Source: Streptomyces sp. NBC_01431
GTDB lineage: Bacteria > Actinomycetota > Actinomycetes > Streptomycetales > Streptomycetaceae
Assembly (NCBI RefSeq): GCF_036231355.1
Contig: NZ_CP109496.1
Location: 1,116,001-1,180,000 of the forward strand
Length of the DNA: 64,000 bases
Direction: 5' to 3'
Part shown: in pieces, positions 54,128 through 62,184 of the stretch
How the letters are laid out: every line of letters starts with the position of its first letter
Numbering within the stretch: the stretch's first letter is position 1
Translations under genes and position numbers: made by a program
The notes under the pieces: model-generated
The model's input: only the letters and a program-made list of their open reading frames with translations
Database searches by the model: none
Told to the model about the DNA's origin: nothing

Positions 54128-55011
54128 ACGAGTCCGCGCTGCTCGCCATCCTCCTCTCGCTCGCTTCGGCCGCCGGATACGCGCTGGCCGCCGTCGGCCA
54201 GTCCCGGCTCGCGGCCCAGGGCGGCGGTGGGCTCGGCAAACTGCTGACCCGGCCGCTGTGGTGGTGGGCTGTCGGCCTCAACGCGGCGGGCGCGCTCATG
54301 CACGTGGCCGCGCTCCACTACGGTCCGCTCACCCTGGTCCAGCCGCTCGGCGCGCTCACCCTGGTCGCCGCGCTGCCCCTCTCCGCGTACTACGAGCGGC
54401 GGCGCGTCACCCGGCGCGAATGGCGCGGTGCGGCCTGGACGCTGGCCGGGCTCGCCGGCCTGATCGCGGTCACTGGGCCCGCCACCCCCGGCGACGCGCT
54501 GAGCCTGCGCGAGGCCCTCGCCATCGCCTCCACCACCGCCCTGCTGCTCGCCTTCCTGGTACGCGCCGGAGCGCACTCCGCGCACGGCGGCCGCCTCGGC
54601 CTGGCCACCGCGTCCGGGGTCGCCTCGGCGGTGGCGTCGGCGCTGACCCAGACGGTCACCGCGTCGCTGGCCCCCGAACTGCCCGGAGCTGCCCTGGCCT
54701 GGTGGCAGACCACGCTGGTCGCGGTGCTCGTCGCGACGTTCGCGGTCGGCGGGCTACTGCTTTCGCAGTCGGCCTACCGCGGTGGCCTGGCCGCCCCGCT
54801 GGCCGTGGTGAACCTGGCGAACCCCGCCGCGGCCGCGGTGATCGGTGTCGCGCTGCTCGGCGAAAGCTTCCACGGCGGACCGCTCGGCTGGGCAATCGCC
54901 GCGGCGTCGGCGAGCGTGGCCGCCCGCGGCGTCATGATGCTGACCGGCGCCACCCCCGCGGAACTGCCCACAGAACTGCCGACCGCCGAACCGGCCCACC
55001 TCCCCGCCTGA
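54124..55011 (+). CDS. EamA/DMT-type transporter, paralogue of 18790-19719
   Basis: This 295-residue protein has about ten membrane helices. YGPLTLVQPLGALTLVAALP and GGLLLSQSAYRGGLAAPLA closely match the same segments in the 18790-19719 transporter. It is the second gene of the TetR-controlled pair. Coupling to a PAP2/AUR1-like enzyme could mean both handle a lipid-linked metabolite. The C-terminal tail is rich in Pro and Thr. The substrate is unknown. Confidence 0.83.
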   Translation: MNESALLAILLSLASAAGYALAAVGQSRLAAQGGGGLGKLLTRPLWWWAVGLNAAGALMHVAALHYGPLTLVQPLGALTLVAALPLSAYYERRRVTRREWRGAAWTLAGLAGLIAVTGPATPGDALSLREALAIASTTALLLAFLVRAGAHSAHGGRLGLATASGVASAVASALTQTVTASLAPELPGAALAWWQTTLVAVLVATFAVGGLLLSQSAYRGGLAAPLAVVNLANPAAAAVIGVALLGESFHGGPLGWAIAAASASVAARGVMMLTGATPAELPTELPTAEPAHLPA

Positions 55012-55020
55012 GTCCGCACC

Positions 55021-55425
55021 GGAGCGCGCGCCTCAGGCGTCCAGCGCGATCGCGCCGAGTGGGCGCTGGCCGCGCTCGATGGGCGCGGGCTCGAACCGGC
55101 CACCATGTTGGACGTGCACGTGGTGCTGTACGGCTATGTGCAGGGGATCGCGACCAGCCTGGAGCAGGAGACCCAGGCGGCGGCCAGCACCGGAGTGAGC
55201 GCGGAGGGCTGGATGGAGCAGCAGGACGCCACCCTCAACTCCCTTGCCGCATCGGGGAGATACCCGGTCTTCACCCGGGTCACCGCGGCCTTGGGAGGCG
55301 GGTACGAGCTGCGGCTCGACGCGGTCTTCGAGTTCGGTCTCGGCCAGCTGCTCGACGGCTTCGCGGGGATCCTGGAGGGCGGCCGACCGGGACCGGCCGC
55401 CCCTGCTTCGTCCGTCAGGCGTTGA
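55021..55425 (+). pseudogene. TetR regulator remnant lacking its HTH
   Basis: From about 55021 the frame reads RAEWALAALDGRGLEPATML, then VVLYGYVQGIATSLEQE and on to a stop at 55425. This is the C-terminal ligand domain of a TetR protein (TetR_C type). There is no DNA-binding domain, no SD, and the first ATG (55105) is inside the domain; the remnant begins 10 bp past the transporter gene stop. The 3' end overlaps the AcuI-type gene by 11 bp. It appears to be a truncated pseudogene. Confidence 0.6.
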
Positions 55426-56398
55426 CGTCCACGACCGTGCGGCCGCGGACCTGGCCGGCGAGGATACGGTCCGCGACGGCGGGTACCTCGTCCAGGCCGA
55501 CGACGGTGGTCATCCGCTCCAGGAGGGCCGGATCGAGATCGCGGGCCAGGCGCTCGTACGCCCTCACGCGGCGCTCCATCGGCGCCTGCACGGAGTCGAT
55601 GCCGGCCAGGGTCACCCCGCGCAGGATGAACGGCAGGACGGTGCCCGGGAGATCGGGGCCCTGGGCCAGGCCGCAGGTGGTGACCGTACCGCCGTAGCGC
55701 GTGCTCGCGAGGACGTTGACCAGGGTGTGGCTGCCGACCGAGTCGACCGCGCCGGCCCAGCGTTCCTTGCCGAGCGGACGGCCCGGGGTGGAGAGTTCGG
55801 TGCGGTCGATGATGTCGGCGGCGCCGAGTTCGCGCAGGTAGTCGGCCTCGGCGGGCCGGCCGGTGGAGGCGATGACCCGGTGTCCGAGCCGGGCGAGGAG
55901 CGCCACCGCGACCGAGCCGACACCGCCCGCGGCACCGGTGACGAGCACGTCGCCGCTCGCCGGGGTTAGGCCCGCGTCCTGAAGGGCCAGGACGCTGAGC
56001 ATCGCGGTGTATCCGGCGGTGCCGATGGCGGCGGCCTGCCGGGTCGTGAGCGGGGCGGGCAGCGGAACCAGCCAGTCACCACTGACCCGGGCCTTCTGCG
56101 CGAAGCCGCCGTCGTGGCTCTCGCCGACCCCGTAACCGTTGAGGACGACCTTGTCACCGGGCACGAAGGAGGCGTGGCTGGAGGATTCGACGGTGCCCGC
56201 GAAGTCGATCCCGGGGATCAGCGGATACGTCCGCACGATGCCCTTGTCGGCGAGCGCGAGGCCGTCCTTGTAGTTGACGGTCGAGTAGTCCACGGCGACG
56301 GTCACATCGCCCTTCGGGAGCTCGCTCTCCTCCAGCGTGACGGTCTCGACCCGGTGGCCCTGCTCGTCCTTGCTCACTCGGATGGCGCGGAATGACAT
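55415..56398 (-). CDS. AcuI/YhdH-type quinone oxidoreductase (acrylyl-CoA reductase-like)
   Basis: This 327-residue zinc-independent medium-chain reductase has YSTVNYKDGLAL, GIDFAGTVESSSH and the NADPH loop VTGAAGGVGSVAVALLARLG. AcuI and YhdH reduce acryloyl-CoA to propionyl-CoA with NADPH. ATG 56398 has AGGGG about 10 bases upstream. It is monocistronic. The acrylyl-CoA assignment is by subfamily resemblance. Confidence 0.88.
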   Translation of the reverse strand: MSFRAIRVSKDEQGHRVETVTLEESELPKGDVTVAVDYSTVNYKDGLALADKGIVRTYPLIPGIDFAGTVESSSHASFVPGDKVVLNGYGVGESHDGGFAQKARVSGDWLVPLPAPLTTRQAAAIGTAGYTAMLSVLALQDAGLTPASGDVLVTGAAGGVGSVAVALLARLGHRVIASTGRPAEADYLRELGAADIIDRTELSTPGRPLGKERWAGAVDSVGSHTLVNVLASTRYGGTVTTCGLAQGPDLPGTVLPFILRGVTLAGIDSVQAPMERRVRAYERLARDLDPALLERMTTVVGLDEVPAVADRILAGQVRGRTVVDVNA

Positions 56399-56467
56399 CG
56401 AATCGATCCCCTAGCAGTCGGGTGCCTGTACGCCGATCCTGCCTCACCGCCGTTGCCGACGTGCGAA

Positions 56468-56500
56468 GGGGCCGTACCGGACGGCTCACGGTACGGCCCC
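56468..56500. terminator. Terminator after the GH31 gene
   Basis: GGGGCCGTACC and GGTACGGCCCC form an 11-bp stem with an 11-base loop, 19 bp past the GH31 stop on the minus strand. Confidence 0.65.
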
Positions 56501-56518
56501 CGACCAGGTGGCGGTCGA

Positions 56519-59188
56519 TCAGGCGAGCTCCACCGAGAAGCCGTGCCCGGTGGGCAGCGACGGTGTTTTCACCTCCGTCACTCCGGTCGCGGGGTCGTAG
56601 TACCAGCCGGTGCCCGCGGCCGCGAGCTCGGCGGCGGACCCGTAGCGGTGCAGCCGGGCACCGCCGAGGGCGGCGACCGCGGGGGCCGCCTTGGTGTGCA
56701 CGGTGAAGCGGTAGCAGCGCGCCGACGCCTTGCCCTGGTAACCGCCCACGCTTGCACCGACGTTGATGACCGAGGCGCGCCCAGCCGAGGTGACCTCGAC
56801 GCGCTGGGTGGCCGAGGCGCCCTGGGCGTACTGCCGGGTCACCCCGTCGTCCTCGTACAGCGTGTACGAGGAGCGGCCCGGCTGCGGGTAGATGTCGTAG
56901 TCGAGCTCGCCCTTCTCCCGGGTCTGCCACGATGTCGTGCCCTTGGGCCACATCGGCACGATGGAGCCGCCCTTCACGAACAGCGGCAGGGTGTCCAGCG
57001 GTGCCGCGTAGTTGTTGACGGTCGTGGGGCCCTGGTAGGTCTTGCCCGTCCAGTAGTCGGTCCAGGTGCCCTTGGGCAGATAGATGCCGTTGCGGACGCT
57101 GGTGTCGCTGTAGACGGGGGCGACCAGGAAGTCGGGTCCGGCCAGGAACTCGTACTTGGCGTTCGCGCCGAGGGTGTTCGGATCGTCCGGGTACTCGAGC
57201 GAGAGCGGACGGACCGCGCCGACGCCGGTCTTCGTGGCGTCCTTGGAGAGCCCGTACATGTACGGGATGAGCCGCTCCTTCAGCTGGAGGTATTTGCGGT
57301 TGATGGCGGCGTACGGTGCGCCGTCGAGCCAGGGCTGCTGGTCGGCGGCCTTGCCGGTGGCGAGGTCCTTGGCCCAGCCGTCCATCGTCATGATGGCGGG
57401 CAGGAACGCCTTCCATTGGAGGTCGCGGGTGTACATCTTCGGGTCGTGGCCGAAGATGCTGCCGACGTCGCCCGTGTTGTACGCGATGCCGGAGAGCGTG
57501 GCGCCCGCGTAGGTGGGGATCTGCCAGCGCAGGTAGTCCCAGCTGAGCTTCTGGTCGCCGCTCCACAGGACACCGCAGCGCTGCGCGCCGGACCAGGAGA
57601 CGGGCAGCCACACGAATCCGCGGGCGTCGCTGTTGTCCTCGATGCCGGCCTTCGCCTGGTCGCACGCGTTCAGGGCGAATCCGTAGCCGTTGCCGACCCA
57701 GGCGACGTCCAGTTTGGCGACCCGCTGGCCCGCCTTGACCTGGTCGGCGAGTTTGTCGAGGCCGTCCTGCGTCCAGAGGCCGAGCTGGGCGTTGTGCGCC
57801 TGGAGGCCCTTGCCGGTTTCGGCGAGGTTCTCGTAACCGCAGCCGTAGCCGTCGTTGACGAGCATCCACCCGAGCGGCATCTGGTTCTGCGTGTAGCCGT
57901 CGGCGACCTTGAGTGCGTCCAGGGTGTGCCGTTCGCCCCGGTTGGCGTTGTGCAGATAGCAGTCGGAGTCGCCGGGTTCGAGTCCGTACACCGGCGGCAT
58001 GAACGGCTTGCCGACCAGCGAGGTGTACTTGCCGATGACGGACTTCACGTCGCCGGTGAAGTAGTAGGCGTCCAGACGCCGTTCCTGCTGCCCGGTGCGC
58101 ACCCGCGGCCCGAAGTCGTACGCGCCGGGCGCGAAGGTGTTGCGGAACACGCCGTATCCGGCGGAGGAGATGTAGAAGGGCTGCGAGTTGTTCCAGCCGC
58201 CCTCGTTCCAGTTGGTGTTGTTGCCGACGTTCATGATCTGGTCGCGGTGGGAGAAACTGCCGTTCTGCTCGCCACCGCCGAAGAACTGCTCGTTCGCACC
58301 GCGGGTCAGGCTCTGTCGCATGCCGCCGGAGGTCCAGCGCAGCGGGTCGGCCTCCGACCAGATGGCGGTCCTGTTGTCGCCCTTGTAGAGCGCGAAGCGC
58401 AGCGGCTTCTTGTAGACGCGCAGGACGACATCCTTGCTGCGGATCCCGTAATAGGCCCCCGCGTCAAAGGACTTGGTGTTCTTCTGCGGCTTCGGCTCGG
58501 TCTGGATCATGTGGCTGCCGGGCGGGTCGGTGAACGTGCCGTCCGGAGTGGCGCGCAGCCGCAGCGTGTCGTCGGCGAGGAAGTCCGCGCGGGCCTTGAG
58601 CGCGCCCGCCGCGATGTCGTACGTGCCGTCCTTGCCGCTGAAGCCGGTGAGGTTCCCGGCGTCGGTCGGCTCGGGCAGGTAGGCCTTGCCCGTGAACGAG
58701 TTGTGGTGCACGTCGTAGGGGACGACGACCACGTGGTACGTCCCCGACGCCTTCGGTATGACGGTCGCCTCGGGGTCGGCGGTGCCCGCGCTGGAGGCGA
58801 CCTGTTTGCCGGCGTCGTCGTAGATGTACATGTCGAAGTCGTCGGTGGGGGTGGCCCATTGGATGGAGACGGGCACACCGCCCTCCGGGTTGTCGTCCCA
58901 CTGGCCGGGGGGCGGGTTCACGGTCAGGTCGAAGCGTGCGCAGACCGCGCCCGCCGGGTCCTGCGCGGGCGGCGGGCACTTGTCGGGCGAGCCGACCGTG
59001 CCCTTCTCGTAGAGCGGGCTCTGCCAGGTCACGGACTTGGTGCCGCTGTCCAGAACACCGCCGGGCGGCGCCGCGGCCTCGGCATGGGCGGCCGGAACGG
59101 TCAGGGCGGTGAGGGCGAGCGCGAGCGCCGAGAACACGGCGACGGCGGGACGTCGGGGCGGGCGGGGACGGTGCCGGTGGATCCGCAA
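56519..59188 (-). CDS. Secreted glycoside hydrolase family 31
   Basis: This protein of about 889 residues has a signal peptide (basic start, AVAVFSALALALTALTV, AHA). A prepeptidase C-terminal-like beta module (about 90-165) and a galactose-mutarotase-like N-domain follow. The GH31 barrel shows KLDVAWVGNGYGF, RGFVWLPVSW, RCGVLWSGD and FGHDPKMYTRDLQWKAF. The family hydrolyses alpha-linked glucose or xylose. TTG 59188 is chosen because GGAG lies 8 bases upstream; an earlier TTG at 59215 has none. The linkage is not determined here. Confidence 0.87.
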   Translation of the reverse strand: MRIHRHRPRPPRRPAVAVFSALALALTALTVPAAHAEAAAPPGGVLDSGTKSVTWQSPLYEKGTVGSPDKCPPPAQDPAGAVCARFDLTVNPPPGQWDDNPEGGVPVSIQWATPTDDFDMYIYDDAGKQVASSAGTADPEATVIPKASGTYHVVVVPYDVHHNSFTGKAYLPEPTDAGNLTGFSGKDGTYDIAAGALKARADFLADDTLRLRATPDGTFTDPPGSHMIQTEPKPQKNTKSFDAGAYYGIRSKDVVLRVYKKPLRFALYKGDNRTAIWSEADPLRWTSGGMRQSLTRGANEQFFGGGEQNGSFSHRDQIMNVGNNTNWNEGGWNNSQPFYISSAGYGVFRNTFAPGAYDFGPRVRTGQQERRLDAYYFTGDVKSVIGKYTSLVGKPFMPPVYGLEPGDSDCYLHNANRGERHTLDALKVADGYTQNQMPLGWMLVNDGYGCGYENLAETGKGLQAHNAQLGLWTQDGLDKLADQVKAGQRVAKLDVAWVGNGYGFALNACDQAKAGIEDNSDARGFVWLPVSWSGAQRCGVLWSGDQKLSWDYLRWQIPTYAGATLSGIAYNTGDVGSIFGHDPKMYTRDLQWKAFLPAIMTMDGWAKDLATGKAADQQPWLDGAPYAAINRKYLQLKERLIPYMYGLSKDATKTGVGAVRPLSLEYPDDPNTLGANAKYEFLAGPDFLVAPVYSDTSVRNGIYLPKGTWTDYWTGKTYQGPTTVNNYAAPLDTLPLFVKGGSIVPMWPKGTTSWQTREKGELDYDIYPQPGRSSYTLYEDDGVTRQYAQGASATQRVEVTSAGRASVINVGASVGGYQGKASARCYRFTVHTKAAPAVAALGGARLHRYGSAAELAAAGTGWYYDPATGVTEVKTPSLPTGHGFSVELA

Positions 59189-59389
59189 GGGTCGTTCTCC
59201 GTTCGTACCGAGCAACAGCCGGACGTAGCGTGCGCGTTCATGCTTGGAACAGTGGAGTTTCGAGCATCAAGATTCACCGTGAGCCGGGTACATGTCAACG
59301 GCTGGGGCGTGCGGGGCTCCGTGAAACCTCGATGCGGGCGTTGGCGGTTGGGGCGCCCGTGCTGATCGGAGGCGGAGGTGGACAGCGCT

Positions 59390-59431
59390 GAGCCCGCGCC
59401 GCCTGGGTTCAACTTCCGGCGGCGCGGGCTC
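59390..59431. terminator. Terminator after the 59466-60428 gene
   Basis: GAGCCCGCGCCGCC and GGCGGCGCGGGCTC form a 14-bp stem with a 14-base loop beyond the stop of the upstream minus-strand gene. Confidence 0.65.
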
Positions 59432-59465
59432 GGTGACTTGTTCTGCGGCTGTACCGCCGCATCCC

Positions 59466-60428
59466 TCAGGGCAGGACGAACCAGTCCATGCCGAGTGCGG
59501 CGGCGAGGCCCACCACCAGGAGCCAGGACCCCAGCCGCGTACGCCCGTTGCGGCTCAGCTCGATGACCACCCCGCACAGGATCAGGGCGAGTCCGTACAC
59601 GCCGACGACGAGGACGGAGGAGCGTGTCGCGATGCGCACCACGAGGACGACGGCCATCGCGGCCATGAGCACCCCGGCCGCAACCATCCGCAGCCGCCGC
59701 GCCTGCCGGGGCGCCATGCCCACGCGTGCGGCCTCGCCGCTGAGGCCGCCGTCGACCGCCTCGGCGCCCACGACCTCAGCCGCTGAATCACCGGAAGCAG
59801 CGGGGGCGGCGGAGACGCCGGGGGCGTTGGAGGTGGCAGGGTCCTGGGGGGCCTCGGGGGTGCCGGGGGCTGCGGGGGGCGGGGTGGCGTCGGAGGTTGC
59901 GGGGGCAGGGGTGGCGTCAGAGGTTGCTGGGGCCTCGGGGGTGCCGGAGGCTGTGGGGGGCTCGGGGGCCGGGGTGGTGTCAGAGGCAGCGGAGGTTTCG
60001 GAGGTACCGGAGGCCGCGGGGGGCCGAGTTGCCTCAGACGCAGCGGGACGCTCGGGGGTACCGGAGGCCGCGGGGGCCCGGGTTGCCTCAGACGCAGCGG
60101 GGCGCTCTGGGGTACCGGAGGCGTCAGAGGTTGGGGTCCCGGAGGGCTTAACATCCCCGGAGGCTATGGGAGTTGCAGGAATCTCCGAGCTCCCGGGGCT
60201 GACTTCGGGAGCCTGCGCGGCTTGTGATTCCCCGGCCGGTTCCGGCTCTTCCGGGGTCTCGGATCGGGAGGCGGCGGAGTCCTGCGTACCCTCCGCGCTC
60301 TTGCGGACTTCGGGGCTCTCCGGCTTCGACGGCCGCCGCTCCGAATGCTGTTCGGGCAGCGTCGCCTTCGCTGTTGCGCGCGCTTGTGCAGCCGCGTCCA
60401 CCGTCTGTTCCTGATCCGAAGTGCTCAT
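59466..60428 (-). CDS. Low-complexity membrane protein, unknown
   Basis: This protein of about 320 residues has a long Ala/Pro/Ser/Thr/Glu-rich N-terminal region (about 1-230) with near-exact repeats of SGTPERPAASEATR. Three membrane helices lie at the C-terminus (VAAGVLMAAMAVVVLVVRI; LVVGVYGLALILCGVVIEL; LGSWLLVVGLAAALGMDW). The membrane part resembles small DUF-type proteins in Streptomyces. The long tail is probably disordered and cytoplasmic. ATG 60428 has no strong SD. The function is unknown. Confidence 0.6.
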   Translation of the reverse strand: MSTSDQEQTVDAAAQARATAKATLPEQHSERRPSKPESPEVRKSAEGTQDSAASRSETPEEPEPAGESQAAQAPEVSPGSSEIPATPIASGDVKPSGTPTSDASGTPERPAASEATRAPAASGTPERPAASEATRPPAASGTSETSAASDTTPAPEPPTASGTPEAPATSDATPAPATSDATPPPAAPGTPEAPQDPATSNAPGVSAAPAASGDSAAEVVGAEAVDGGLSGEAARVGMAPRQARRLRMVAAGVLMAAMAVVLVVRIATRSSVLVVGVYGLALILCGVVIELSRNGRTRLGSWLLVVGLAAALGMDWFVLP

Positions 60429-60795
60429 GAGCTCGGATCGTAATCGCTTCACGGGCCACGGTGTTCTGCCCTGCCCCGGAGAAAGCCCGCCCCGAAGCGG
60501 CCCCGCCTCGGCCACGGCGGCCGCTCAGTTGGCCAGACGATTCCCGGTGCGGGCAGGGAACGGGCAGTCAGGCAGCGGTCGGTGGCGTCACCGCTCGTGG
60601 TTGCACGACGCGCTCGTACGGCACGGCTGTTCAGCGCCCCTCCACGGCAAGGCCGTACGGCACGACTCCACGCCACAGCCACACGACACGCCCGACAGCC
60701 CGCCCCGGCCCTGCGGCGGTCCCCCGGGGCGGAACCGCAGGGCGGTGTGCCCTGCGCCCGCCCCGGGTCAAGGCGGGAGCGGCATGCAGGAGCCC
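60429..60795. other. Gene-free region
   Basis: The 367 bp between the membrane protein and the SnoaL-like gene hold no supportable frame. Several short GC palindromes near 60720-60770 could be a terminator for the SnoaL-like gene. No promoter is clear. Confidence 0.4.
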
Positions 60796-61188
60796 CTAGC
60801 GGGCGCTGCCCAGATCGCGGTCGGCGTCGGAGCCCTGAAGCATCAGGGTGGTCTCCTCTATGCGGCTGAACCGGCCGTCGGAGGCGAGGTCCGCGAACAC
60901 GTACACCTCCATGCTCACCGACGAGCCGTCCGTCTTGACGATGTCGACGGTGTGCCGGTCGGCGTACTTGTCGCCGTCGGACAACTCCTCGTGCACCACG
61001 ACGCGCCCGTCGGCGACGACGGTGCGCAGGTGGGAGATGTGGTCGATGAACTCGGCGCGGTCGGCCCACTCCCCGTCCGTGCGCTGGCGGTACTCCGGGG
61101 TGAAGTGCCGGTCGGCGGCTTCCGCCACGGTGATGTCCCGGTTGAGGAGGAGGTCGTTGAGGGCGGCGGCGATGCCGGTGCGGTTCAT
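60796..61188 (-). CDS. SnoaL/NTF2-like protein
   Basis: This 130-residue protein has the cone-shaped NTF2-like/SnoaL fold: RHFTPEYRQRTDGEWADRAE, then strands VSMEVYVFADLASDGRFSRI. Such proteins are cyclases, isomerases or simple ligand binders; the catalytic acids are not certain here. It is divergent from the MarR gene with two operators between (61222-61279), so it is likely the MarR target. Confidence 0.75.
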   Translation of the reverse strand: MNRTGIAAALNDLLLNRDITVAEAADRHFTPEYRQRTDGEWADRAEFIDHISHLRTVVADGRVVVHEELSDGDKYADRHTVDIVKTDGSSVSMEVYVFADLASDGRFSRIEETTLMLQGSDADRDLGSAR

Positions 61189-61221
61189 GATGGTCGTCCT
61201 TTCAACACAAGATCAAGCAAT

Positions 61222-61279
61222 GCGTGCGCTGCGCACGCATTGCTGTGACTGTAGCAGCAGACGCGTGCGTTGCGCACGC
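61222..61279. promoter_or_regulatory. Two near-identical 17-bp MarR-type operators
   Basis: GCGTGCGCTGCGCACGC (61222-61238) and GCGTGCGTTGCGCACGC (61263-61279) differ at one base and have centres 41 bp apart. The first extends to a 29-bp palindrome (61216-61244). The second abuts the -10 box of the MarR gene. Confidence 0.75.
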
Positions 61280-61292
61280 TATTCTTGGGCCG
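61280..61292 (+). promoter_or_regulatory. -10 box for leaderless MarR mRNA
   Basis: TATTCT (61280-61285) ends 6 bases before GTG 61292, with no SD, so transcription should begin at or near the start codon. Confidence 0.5.
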
Positions 61293-61735
61293 TGGAAAAC
61301 GAAGTAGGTCACGAGATCGCGGAGGCGCTGGGCATTCTGCTGCGGCGCACCACGCGCGCACAGCTGCACCGACGACTCACCGAGGGCATGGGCGAGGGGG
61401 TGGACGAGGCGACGTATCCGGTGCTCAGCGCGCTGGCGCGGACCGGGCCGCGCAGCGCGGCCGACCTGGCTCCCGATGTCGGCATCGACCGCTCCGGCGT
61501 CACTCGCCGTGCCTCCCGGCTGGAGGCCGCCGGGCTGATCAGCCGCGAGCCGGATCCCCATGACCGGCGGGCGCAACTGCTCGTCCTCACCGAGCGGGGG
61601 CGGCTCGCGGTGGCGGAGCTGCGGGCGCGGCTGGCCGCCCACATCACGACGAGCCTGTCCACCTGGCCGCCCGGCGAGGCCGAGGCCTTCGCCCACCAGC
61701 TGCACCGCTTCATCGCCGAAGGGCCGTTCAGCTAG
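61292..61735 (+). CDS. MarR-family repressor
   Basis: This protein of about 147 residues has the MarR winged helix: VLSALARTGPRSAADLAPDV, DRSGVTRRASRLEAAGLISR and the wing DPHDRRAQLLVLTERG. GTG 61292 is probably leaderless. Two operators lie between it and the divergent SnoaL-like gene, which fits repression of both by one protein. The ligand is unknown. It is followed by a GC hairpin and the tRNA-associated terminator. Confidence 0.9.
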   Translation: MENEVGHEIAEALGILLRRTTRAQLHRRLTEGMGEGVDEATYPVLSALARTGPRSAADLAPDVGIDRSGVTRRASRLEAAGLISREPDPHDRRAQLLVLTERGRLAVAELRARLAAHITTSLSTWPPGEAEAFAHQLHRFIAEGPFS

Positions 61736-61799
61736 CGAGCGCCGTGCGCGCGCCCTGCGCAAGATCGCCGGGCCGGTCGCCCGGCCCGGAAAACGATCA

Positions 61800-61831
61800 A
61801 GGGCCGGTTCGGATTTCTCTGAACCGGCCCT
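61800..61831. terminator. Terminator next to the tRNA-Pro remnant
   Basis: AGGGCCGGTTC and GAACCGGCCCT form an 11-bp stem with a 10-base loop, homologous to the terminator at 43661-43696. Confidence 0.65.
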
Positions 61832-61851
61832 CGAACTGCGACTTCGAAAAG

Positions 61852-61893
61852 TCGGGACGACAGGATTTGATCCTGCGCCCCCTTGACGCCCAG
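61852..61893 (-). pseudogene. 3' half of tRNA-Pro, remnant or attachment site
   Basis: The 42 bases match the 3' half of tRNA-Pro(GGG) from the anticodon loop to the discriminator base, with about four differences; the TTCAAAT loop has become ATCAAAT. The 5' half is replaced by unrelated sequence. The downstream 60 bp (61789-61851) also resemble the flank of the functional gene. Confidence 0.7.
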
Positions 61894-62184
61894 GCGGTCG
61901 AGAGGGCGTCCAACTGATGCTCACCCGTCCCAATCGCGCAGGTCAGGGCCTATCCCGTCCAACCCGCATGGCGCCTGATGCCACCTCATGACATCCAGTC
62001 CGTGAGAGGCGCGTGAGAAGCAGCAACGCGAGCGGGAGTACGCAAGTGCCTTGCCACACACTCTCGCGTGCAGGGATGTTCCGCTTCCTTAGGAGTCCCC
62101 GAGGGTTGATAGTGGCCCGTCGTCCGGGCCAGGGGCGGACTCGGGCGGCCAACAGCGTGCGTCTCCCGTAACCTGCCGCAGGGA

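Noticed and set aside
61202..61933. 243-codon minus-strand frame over the MarR gene
   Set aside because: It is antisense to MarR and includes the tRNA remnant; the AGSNPVVPTFRSR string is a typical mistranslation of a tRNA 3' end.
61943..62152. 69-codon minus-strand frame left of the B12-binding gene
   Set aside because: No ribosome site and no recognisable sequence; 61894-62184 is left as intergenic.
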